From positions 186,001 to 250,000 of the forward strand of contig LJSH01000001.1 of NCBI GenBank assembly GCA_001314625.1: a stretch of 64,000 nucleotides of DNA. Direction: 5' to 3'. Positions within the stretch are counted from its first letter, which is position 1. Each line of letters opens with the position of its first letter. A program made the position numbers and the translations under genes. The DNA is from Oceanicaulis sp. HLUCCA04. GTDB taxonomy: Bacteria > Pseudomonadota > Alphaproteobacteria > Caulobacterales > Maricaulaceae. Below the pieces are notes generated by a model. The model worked only from the letters and a program-made list of their open reading frames with translations. It was not told the origin of the DNA and did not search any database. Positions 57,848 through 64,000 of the stretch are shown here, piece after piece.

Positions 57848-58876
57848 ATGATCGAGATTTTTTCGACTGACAAAGACGAGGTGATTCGTAGTTTGGTTGC
57901 CACTGGGCGGGTAAAATATGAATTCGCACTCGAAAACCTTCTTCCCCTACTAGACAGGTTTGGGGAACAGAGGAAAAAACAATCCCGGAGCTTCTACACG
58001 CGTCTAAAAGCAGATATAATTACAGGGTGCATTATGCCCCCAATAACTTTGGCGTTTGTGAATGACAACTTCGACTATGATATGCCCAAAAATGAAGTTC
58101 GAGAATTTGTGACGCGCCACATCTCGTCTGGATATATATTAGACGGCCTTCAGAGGTTAAATACTCTCAGTGAAGCCGCCGAGGCAGAAAACTTCGATAA
58201 AGATCGATCCCTACATTTAAACATTATTATTGCAAAAAAATATGATCTTCTTTTGTATCGAATGATCACTTTGAATAATGGGCAAAAGCCGATGACGGCT
58301 CGCCATCAAATAGAAATGCTAACGCGCGGTGCGATTGACTTATCTGGATTTTCGCTTCCCGTTGCGACTGAGAAAGAAACAGAAGGAACGAAGATTCCAG
58401 GTGCATTTAGGATGTCCGATATAGTTGAAGCTTATACAGCTTATCTTGCAGACAATGTAAACAATCAGAATAAAAAAATAATCGAGAGCAAGCTTGATGA
58501 AATTTTAGTGGGCAGAGTCATGGATTCTGATCTCACCGAGACCAACGTGAGCTTCTCTCAAATATTGAGTGAGGTGGAGAGGCTAAGTGCCGTTCCAGAG
58601 AATAAGGAATGGTTCCGACAGGTGAACAATCTGATTGGATTTACTGTAGGCGCTAAGCGGTCAATATCGTTTATAAGCATATTTTCTCCTGAAAAATTTT
58701 GTTTGCAAGTTGAAAAGTTCGACAAAGCGTTCAGTTCAATTAATCCATCGAAAGTCAATGTGGGCAAATTCCGCCGAGAACTGGCAGCATTCTTTTTCAA
58801 GGAAATTGATAAATTTCATACAGACGATTTGGGATCGGTTGAGGCAGCCTTTTTCGAGCAGACGTTGACTGAGTAA
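57848..58876 (+). CDS. DGxQR-motif protein of an AT-rich module (DGQHR/DUF262-like)
   Basis: This 342-residue protein has D99-G-L-Q-R103 in GYILDGLQRLNTLSEA, resembling the DGQHR/DUF262 (LDGQQRLTTL) motif of ParB-like domains. TLNNGQKPMT at residues 141-150 and the following ARHQIEML resemble the second conserved block of DGQHR proteins. ParB-like DUF262/DGQHR domains occur in DndB and GmrSD-type proteins, where they bind DNA or nucleotides. The rest of the sequence, including RSISFISIFSPEKF, is not recognised. It has no signal or membrane segment. The coding sequence is far richer in A+T than its neighbours (16 of 60 G+C at 58201-58260), a sign of recent transfer. Its stop is 7 bases before the partner gene. 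Confidence 0.65.
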   Translation: MIEIFSTDKDEVIRSLVATGRVKYEFALENLLPLLDRFGEQRKKQSRSFYTRLKADIITGCIMPPITLAFVNDNFDYDMPKNEVREFVTRHISSGYILDGLQRLNTLSEAAEAENFDKDRSLHLNIIIAKKYDLLLYRMITLNNGQKPMTARHQIEMLTRGAIDLSGFSLPVATEKETEGTKIPGAFRMSDIVEAYTAYLADNVNNQNKKIIESKLDEILVGRVMDSDLTETNVSFSQILSEVERLSAVPENKEWFRQVNNLIGFTVGAKRSISFISIFSPEKFCLQVEKFDKAFSSINPSKVNVGKFRRELAAFFFKEIDKFHTDDLGSVEAAFFEQTLTE

Positions 58877-58883
58877 CCGGCCA

Positions 58884-59780
58884 ATGCCTTGTTCATTTAA
58901 AGTTCTAGAGCCAGTTGCTGGCGATTCGGTGTCGGAACCGTTTGGGGTCGGGGGTCATGGCGTTCCGGCATTCGAGTGTGTACGAATGCTCGCTGGTTCT
59001 ACCGACTTGGAATCTAAGAAGTCTGGAGCTTCGATTAAACTTCGATATTGTCACTTTACCCAAAAGCAACGCCGACCTAATGACGGTACGATTTCCGATA
59101 TAATTGACCTGGCTTTTGAAGGAGAGCTGACACGTGAGGAAGTTGGGCAATTTCTCACGAAGTCTAAGTCAGATAATTTTCAATTTTGGGAAGAACTCAA
59201 ATCGGAAATAGGTTTATGCCTATTTGCTTTAAAGATGAAGCGCCATACCGAGTCATTTTTATATATTTATAGAACTTTCGAATTAATAGCGGTTGCTATG
59301 CCTCTTATTTATGCATCGAGAGTTAGTGATTTTCGATCGTCTGTGCAATTTATAAAGTCATTGTCACGTAATGATAGAGATCAGGACCTCTCGATTTTGA
59401 AGTATTTTACCGAGGAGTTTGTTAAGCGTGAATCAATGTTTGCTCACCTACATATAGATTATAGTTTTTCTAGTCTTGGTGCTTCGGCGGGTGAGATGAG
59501 GGATCAACTTAAAAGTTATGTGCTGGCGCCAAATAAAATTCATCATGAGTTTTTTGATGTTGAAGAAGAGGGTGTAAAAATTAAGTTTAGTGCGGTGCCT
59601 TCATTTGTGGCGGCATCACGTAATAGGCTGTTCCATAATGCGTTGTCGAATGATAATTTTAAGATAGATGCTTTGTCGGGCGCAGATTCGGTGTGTGAAG
59701 TGCTGGTTAGGCCAAGTATTTATTTCTTCAGTTTATTGCTAATTGAAATACTTAAGGTCCAGGCAAAAAGGTACATATAA
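58884..59780 (+). CDS. HEPN-like protein with RNxxxH motif, partner in the AT-rich module
   Basis: This 298-residue protein contains R246-N-R-L-F-H251, the RNxxxH motif of HEPN-domain ribonucleases. The surrounding SRNRLFHNALSNDNF is helical in character, and the region before it (IHHEFFDVEEEGVKI) is charged. A central helical part (EIGLCLFALKMKRHTESFLY) could form the rest of a HEPN bundle. The final helix FFSLLLIEILKVQAKRYI is hydrophobic but short. The start could instead be ATG 58986 (residue 35), because the first 34 residues are GC-richer and less protein-like. The DNA is strongly AT-rich (18 of 60 G+C at 59221-59280). With the gene at 57848 it forms a two-gene unit that could be a toxin-antitoxin or defence pair (inference). 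Confidence 0.65.
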   Translation: MPCSFKVLEPVAGDSVSEPFGVGGHGVPAFECVRMLAGSTDLESKKSGASIKLRYCHFTQKQRRPNDGTISDIIDLAFEGELTREEVGQFLTKSKSDNFQFWEELKSEIGLCLFALKMKRHTESFLYIYRTFELIAVAMPLIYASRVSDFRSSVQFIKSLSRNDRDQDLSILKYFTEEFVKRESMFAHLHIDYSFSSLGASAGEMRDQLKSYVLAPNKIHHEFFDVEEEGVKIKFSAVPSFVAASRNRLFHNALSNDNFKIDALSGADSVCEVLVRPSIYFFSLLLIEILKVQAKRYI

Positions 59781-59919
59781 AACTGAGCGACTGGTGGCAG
59801 GCTCGCGGTCGGGTTTTCCTGGAGCCGCTGAACGCGCCTGTCCGGGCTGATATCCGCTTTACAGCCCGATACTGCGCACGCCATGGTGTCGCCTGAATTT
59901 ATTGAGCGGGGGACTATCC

Positions 59920-60309
59920 ATGAATCGCCAGAGCTACACAGCCGAACTCCTGACCATTGTCGGGTCACTGCCCGAGGCCAACCGGCCGGGCTTCATCTCC
60001 GCCTTCCAGGCATCGGAGAAGAACCCAGTCTTGCTCTACGGATTTAATATCTGGCTGGGTTTTCTGGGCATTGACCGGTTTCTTGTCGGTGACATTCTGG
60101 CCGGTGTCCTCAAGCTGATCACGTTTGGCGGGTTCGGTTTGTGGGTGCTGATCGACTATTTCCTGATTGGCAGCAGAACGCGCCAGAAGAATATCGAATA
60201 TGCCCGCCAGCTGCGCGATTCCTTCTCGAACCGGGGCAATCAGTCTCCGCAAGTGGCTGCGCCTGCGCCGGCCGCGTCTTCAGAGGCTCCGCCACCGGCT
60301 GACGGCTAG
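59920..60309 (+). CDS. TM2 domain-containing protein
   Basis: This 129-residue protein has two membrane helices forming a TM2 domain: YGFNIWLGFLGIDRFLVGDI, then LAGVLKLITFGGFGLWVLID with YFLIG and the typical GF(G)xW..D signature. The N-terminal ~45 residues are cytoplasmic, with an AELLTIVGSLPEANR segment. The C-terminal ~40 residues are Pro/Ala-rich. ATG 59920 is preferred to the TTG at 59902. GC content returns to normal here, marking the right side of the AT-rich insert. Its stop overlaps the end of the convergent Kelch gene by 4 bases. Confidence 0.85.
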   Translation: MNRQSYTAELLTIVGSLPEANRPGFISAFQASEKNPVLLYGFNIWLGFLGIDRFLVGDILAGVLKLITFGGFGLWVLIDYFLIGSRTRQKNIEYARQLRDSFSNRGNQSPQVAAPAPAASSEAPPPADG

Positions 60310-61346
60310 GGCCTGAACACGTCCACCTTGGTGCTGGTGTCCACCGCGCCGCGCTGGGCCGCGCCGCCAATCGTGTAGATCGCGCCATCAAGGCTGAGCG
60401 CGCCGAGGCCGTGGCGGGGCGTCGGCATGCGGCCTGCAGATTCCCATGTGTCGGTATTGGCGCGCCAGGCCCAGACCTCTTCATAGACGCCGCCGCCATC
60501 CTCAAACCATTCGCCGCCAAACACGTAGAGCGTGTCGCCGACGCTGGCAGCGGCCAGCCCGCCAGAGCCGCGCGGGCCGCGGGAGGGCTGGGGCAGGGGC
60601 GCGGCCATGGTCCAGCTATTGCTGGCCGGATCATAGACCTCGTGCATGGGCGTGTTGCCGCCGGAGACGGTGCGGCCGGCGACGACATGGATCAGCCCGT
60701 TCATGACGGCGGCGGCAGCCGAATTGCGCGCGCTGGGCGATGGCGCCAGCGTGGTCCATTCCCCACTGGCCGGGTCGAATACCAGATGCGCCGTCACATC
60801 CGACTGGTGGTTCCATTCGGCGTTCTGCGCGCCCGAAGGCCGGCGCCCTGTCAGAACATGGATGCGGCCATTGAGGGCCACGGCCACGTTTTCCGCCCAC
60901 GGGCCGGACAAAGCGGGACCCTCCTGCCACTCGTCATCGTCGCCGGGGCGCAGCGTCCAGACGCGCGACGTGTTTGACCATGCACCGCCATTCTCTGCGG
61001 TATAGCCGCCAATCGCGTATAGCGTGCCGTCCAGCCCGACGCATTGCGGGTGATGGGTCGCCACGGGCAGGCGCGGCATCTCGCGCCAGCTTTCGTCAAT
61101 GCTTGGGGTGAGGGCGAGCACGCGGTCTGAAATGTCCAGCGGCCGCTCTGAAATGCCGACCGCGAACCCGCCGATTACATAAAGTGTTCCGTCGAGCAGG
61201 GCTGGGTAGATTTCCTGTACCGGAAAGGGCAGGTCTGGCGCACTGGTCCAGCGCGCATCCTGGCGCCTGGCGAAGCTCAAACCCGATGCCATAAGGCCGG
61301 TACCGGCCGCCAGCGTGAGCGTGGCCGCCCTGCGCGTGAGTGTCAT
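60306..61346 (-). CDS. Secreted Kelch-repeat beta-propeller protein
   Basis: This 346-residue protein has repeated Kelch units such as LDGTLYVIGGFAVG, LDGTLYAIGGYTAENGG, LNGRIHVLTGRRP, MNGLIHVVAGRTVSGG, VGDTLYVFGGEWFEDGG and LDGAIYTIGGAAQRG. Six visible units suggest a six-bladed propeller. The N-terminus TLTRRAATLTLAAGTGLMAS carries a twin-arginine-like motif (TRRAA) before a hydrophobic segment, so Tat-type or Sec export is likely. ATG 61346 has a GGGAGG site. Ligand or enzymatic role is unknown; Kelch domains often bind proteins or sugars. Confidence 0.82.
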   Translation of the reverse strand: MTLTRRAATLTLAAGTGLMASGLSFARRQDARWTSAPDLPFPVQEIYPALLDGTLYVIGGFAVGISERPLDISDRVLALTPSIDESWREMPRLPVATHHPQCVGLDGTLYAIGGYTAENGGAWSNTSRVWTLRPGDDDEWQEGPALSGPWAENVAVALNGRIHVLTGRRPSGAQNAEWNHQSDVTAHLVFDPASGEWTTLAPSPSARNSAAAAVMNGLIHVVAGRTVSGGNTPMHEVYDPASNSWTMAAPLPQPSRGPRGSGGLAAASVGDTLYVFGGEWFEDGGGVYEEVWAWRANTDTWESAGRMPTPRHGLGALSLDGAIYTIGGAAQRGAVDTSTKVDVFRP

Positions 61347-61623
61347 GTCCCAGCCTCCCTTTGCGTGTGGTGGTGACGGTAGCACCGGGGGCGGTATGGA
61401 GCCAGATCAGCCTGATCGCGCTTGCTCACACTTTCGTCATTCTGGTCGGAGCGCAGGGCACAGGCGGGCATTTGCGGAACATCGCGGGCGCGGCGGCGTT
61501 GCGCAATGGAACAAATGGCCGATAGCGCCAGAAGCGCGCCGGCGTTTGCCCGCAAACCAGTTCTTCTGCTGGCGCGCCGGGGCTATTGTAGAGGCCGCAC
61601 AGCGGCGTTTAGGAAGGCGGCCC

Positions 61624-62256
61624 ATGAGTGAAGTCAATAATCTCCATTCCCTGTTGCACAACATGGTGAACGGGACCGATGGGGAGAAAGTGTCGGTCGG
61701 TGACCTTCTGGAGGCAGTCGGGCGGCGCTCCTATGGCCCGCTATTTCTGCTGCTCGGCTTCATCGCCATCGGCCCGCTTGGGGTCATTCCCGGGGCGAAC
61801 TGGCTGATCTCGCTGGTTACCTTGCTGATCGCGCTGCAGATCCTGTTCGGTCTCAAATATCCGTGGGTGCCCAGGCGCCTGCTCAGCTACGAGTTCAGGC
61901 GCGACCATCTCCTGCAGGGTGTGGCCTGGTCTGAACGCTATGCGCGGATTATCGACCGCTATCTAAAGCCACGCCTCACCTTTCTGACGGGCGGACCCTT
62001 CGTACAGCTTGTTGCGCTGATCTGCATCGGCGCGGTCCTTGTGTCCTTCCCGCTCGGCTTCGTGCCGTTCGGGCCGTTCCTTCCGGGGCTCACCGTGCTG
62101 GTTTTTGGCCTGGCTATTGCCTCGCGCGACGGGCTGCTGCTGATCCTTGCCTGCGCCCTGCTGGCCGCATCGCTGTGGCTGCTGGAGCGCCTGTGGAACC
62201 GGATCTCGCAGTCGGAGCTGATGGGCACGGTGATGTCCCTGTTCAGCGGCCTGTGA
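61624..62256 (+). CDS. exoD: ExoD family membrane protein
   Basis: This 210-residue protein matches the exopolysaccharide-synthesis ExoD family. A short N-terminal region (VSVGDLLEAVGRRSYGPLFL) precedes helices of IAIGPLGVIPGANWLISLVT, VQLVALICIGAVLVSFPLGF and LTVLVFGLAIASRDGLLLIL. ExoD in Rhizobium affects exopolysaccharide production and alkali tolerance; the mechanism is not well defined. ATG 61624 is chosen; the upstream frame contains no conserved sequence. It faces away from the Kelch gene. Confidence 0.85.
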   Translation: MSEVNNLHSLLHNMVNGTDGEKVSVGDLLEAVGRRSYGPLFLLLGFIAIGPLGVIPGANWLISLVTLLIALQILFGLKYPWVPRRLLSYEFRRDHLLQGVAWSERYARIIDRYLKPRLTFLTGGPFVQLVALICIGAVLVSFPLGFVPFGPFLPGLTVLVFGLAIASRDGLLLILACALLAASLWLLERLWNRISQSELMGTVMSLFSGL

Positions 62257-62650
62257 TCGGGCGCCAGAGAGCGCATGGCCGTCCGTTGTCATTGCGGGCG
62301 CAGCAGCGTGCAAACCCGGCCCCGGGACATGTTTTTTAAAGGACTCTTCAACAGAGGGCCCGGGCTCCGGCCCGGGGTCCAGATTCCCGCCATTGGGCTG
62401 TTTCATGGGTCCCGGCTCGGGGGCCGGGACCACGGTTGAGAATTTAGGTGAATATATAAGCCGCCGACGTGCTTTTCGGAATGACGAAGTGAGTTGATGT
62501 CGTGCCGCCTCCCAACAACACCTCATCGTTTGCCGCGCGGGCACGGGCTTGGTAAACCCTTTTCCAGCTTTGCTGACACGTGATTCCGGTTGTCAGTACC
62601 CTTCGTTTGCGGGCCGCCCCAGCGCCCGCCCGACTACAGGACAGATACGC
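62257..62650. other. Intergenic region before gyrA with palindromes
   Basis: This 394-base stretch has no supported gene. It contains at least one perfect 9-bp hairpin (62408-62416 with 62423-62431, GGTCCCGGC/GCCGGGACC) and a GGCCCGGG-rich palindrome at about 62355-62378, similar in style to the elements at 26346 and 37423. An AT-rich patch (AATATATAAGCC, from about 62450) may be part of the gyrA promoter region. Confidence 0.6.
62408..62431. repeat. Palindromic element upstream of gyrA
   Basis: A perfect 9-bp inverted repeat with a 6-nt TCGGGG loop. A second GC-rich palindrome lies at about 62355-62378, so this is another pair of extragenic palindromes, though it lacks the GATCTCTGG stretch shared by the pairs at 26346 and 37423. 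Confidence 0.55.
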
Positions 62651-64000
62651 TTGAGCGACACACCGAACGAGCCCGGCCCGGACGACATCGATATTGACCA
62701 ATCCGGCGCTGGCGGGAACGGCATGAACGGCGACGCAGCGGGCGGGCCGACGCCGCCCCGCCCTGAAGGCGGACCGATGGTCTCCATCGAGGACGAGATG
62801 CGCCGCTCCTATCTCGATTACGCGATGAGCGTGATCGTGAGCCGCGCCATTCCCGATGCGCGCGACGGCCTGAAACCGGTTCACCGCCGCATTTTGTGGT
62901 CCATGCACGAGCAGGGCTATACGCACGACAAGCAGTATCGCAAATCGGCCCGCGTCGTCGGTGATGTGATCGGTAAATATCACCCGCACGGCGATCAGGC
63001 GGTGTATGACGCGCTGGCGCGCATGGCGCAGGATTTCTCGATGGGGCTGAAGCTCCTCGACGGCCAGGGCAATTTCGGCTCGGTCGATGGCGATCCGCCC
63101 GCTGCCATGCGCTATACCGAAGTGCGCATGGACCGGCCCGCCGAGGCGCTGCTGGCCGATATCGACAAGGAAACTGTCGATTACCGCGAGAACTATGACG
63201 CGTCGGAAAAAGAGCCAATTGTGCTGCCCGCGCGCTTCCCCAACCTGCTGGTCAACGGCGCAGGCGGTATCGCGGTCGGCATGGCGACGAATATCCCGCC
63301 GCACAATCTGTCGGAAATCGTCGATGCGACGGTCGCGCTTCTCGAAGACCCGGAACTGACTGATCTGGACCTTCTGGAATATGTCCCTGCGCCGGACTTT
63401 CCCACCGGCGGCGAGATTATCGGTCGCACCGGTGCGCGCAATGGCCTTCTGACCGGGCGCGGCTCGGTTCTGGTGCGTGGCAAGACCAGTATCGAGGAAA
63501 TCCGCAAGGACCGTCAGGCAATCCTGATTCACGAGATTCCCTATCAGGTGAACAAGGCCTCGATGATCGAGAAGATTGCCGATCTGGTGCGCGAAAAGCG
63601 TATCGAGGGCATTGCCGATCTGCGCGATGAATCCGACCGCTCGGGCATGCGGGTGGTCGTCGAGCTCAAGCGCGATGCCAATGCCGAAGTGATCCTGAAC
63701 CAGCTTTACCGCTGGAGCCCGCTGCAGACCTCTTTCGGGGTGAACATGCTGGCGCTGATCGGCGGCAAGCCGCAGCTGGCTGGGCTGAAGACATATCTCG
63801 AAACCTTCATCGCCTTCCGCAAGGAAGTGACGGCGCGCCGGGCCAAGTTCGATCTGAGAAAGGCGCGTGACCGCGCCCATATACTGATCGGCCTTGGTAT
63901 TGCGGTTGCCAATATCGACGAGGTCATTCGCCTGATCCGGGCTGCGCCGGACCCGGCGACGGCGCGTGAGCAGCTTAAAGAGCGCGCCTGGCCGGCCGCC
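62651..64000 (+). CDS. gyrA: DNA gyrase subunit A, 5' part
   Basis: The first 450 codons are visible; the gene runs off the window. A TTG at 62651 opens a ~40-residue Gly/Pro-rich leader ([17 protein letters not shown]) before the family N-terminus [20 protein letters not shown]. The catalytic tyrosine is Y155 in AMRYTE. The quinolone-region block is [15 protein letters not shown], with Gln116 where E. coli GyrA has Ser83 (both lie 39 residues before the catalytic Tyr). ATGs at 62726 and 62777 are alternative starts, but the TTG has AGGACAG upstream. GyrA introduces negative supercoils with GyrB. The window has no gyrB. Confidence 0.93.
   Translation, partial: MSDTPNEPGPDDIDIDQSGAGGNGMNGDAAGGPTPPRPEGGPMVSIEDEMRRSYLDYAMSVIVSRAIPDARDGLKPVHRRILWSMHEQGYTHDKQYRKSARVVGDVIGKYHPHGDQAVYDALARMAQDFSMGLKLLDGQGNFGSVDGDPPAAMRYTEVRMDRPAEALLADIDKETVDYRENYDASEKEPIVLPARFPNLLVNGAGGIAVGMATNIPPHNLSEIVDATVALLEDPELTDLDLLEYVPAPDFPTGGEIIGRTGARNGLLTGRGSVLVRGKTSIEEIRKDRQAILIHEIPYQVNKASMIEKIADLVREKRIEGIADLRDESDRSGMRVVVELKRDANAEVILNQLYRWSPLQTSFGVNMLALIGGKPQLAGLKTYLETFIAFRKEVTARRAKFDLRKARDRAHILIGLGIAVANIDEVIRLIRAAPDPATAREQLKERAWPAA

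Noticed and set aside
57825-59835. Possible 8-nt direct repeats (CTGAACGC at 57825 and 59828) flanking the AT-rich module
   Set aside because: Eight matching bases are too short to separate from chance, and no integrase, transposase or tRNA target was found.
62444-63880. A 478-codon ORF on the minus strand
   Set aside because: It runs antisense to gyrA, which is unambiguous, and contains no recognisable domain.

Overview
The window looks like one chromosomal stretch of a high-GC alphaproteobacterium, most likely of the Caulobacterales/Maricaulales type (stalked or marine hyphomonad-like bacteria). This is an inference from gene content: a PleD-type diguanylate cyclase, GAAC-N7-GAAC SOS-box logic, CtrA-like half-sites, and the gene orders pyrB-pyrC'-plsY-dprA-topA-rnr, serS-surE-pcm-M23 peptidase-yajC-secD-secF, and uvrA/ssb/gyrA. 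No rRNA, tRNA, CRISPR array, insertion sequence or phage gene was seen.

Layout. 1-930: 3' end of pleD and rpmG, converging on a shared hairpin terminator. 1014-15156: a long, tightly packed minus-strand series with many 4-nt ATGA/GTGA overlaps (ruvX, two AEC permeases, pyrB, a catalytically degenerate dihydroorotase, plsY, dprA, topA, rnr, a Nudix hydrolase, an unknown gene and an MFS permease). 15182-26319: mixed metabolic genes, including an SDR, an acyltransferase-like protein, HIT, SET, a deacetylase, a histidine phosphatase, xseB-csaA, ispA-dxs, a membrane LytTR regulator, a BAAT-like hydrolase and a cupin. 26545-33517: cspA, tlyA and a complete seven-gene Mrp Na+/H+ antiporter operon. 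33689-35931: two low-complexity glycine-zipper envelope proteins. 36093-45043: RNA methyltransferase, serS-surE-pcm, a small secreted protein, a LysM/M23 lipoprotein, and yajC-secD-secF. 45126-54062: serine hydrolase, squalene/phytoene-synthase-like protein, S9 peptidase, trmFO and three membrane proteins. 54188-64000: uvrA and ssb diverging around an SOS box, then an accessory block, then the 5' part of gyrA.

How the genes work together. The ispA-dxs pair supplies isoprenoid precursors. The pyrB/pyrC' pair belongs to pyrimidine synthesis. yajC-secD-secF drives protein export, matching the many secreted or lipoprotein products nearby. uvrA and ssb form an SOS-controlled DNA repair unit. topA, dprA, xseB, ruvX and gyrA are DNA-handling housekeeping genes.

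The most unusual part is 57848-59780, a strikingly AT-rich two-gene insert between ssb and gyrA. It encodes a protein with a DGxQR motif (DGQHR/DUF262-like) and a partner with an RNxxxH motif typical of HEPN ribonucleases. It is the best candidate here for an undescribed, possibly defensive, system. Its function is not established from sequence alone. Paired palindromic intergenic elements occur at several places.
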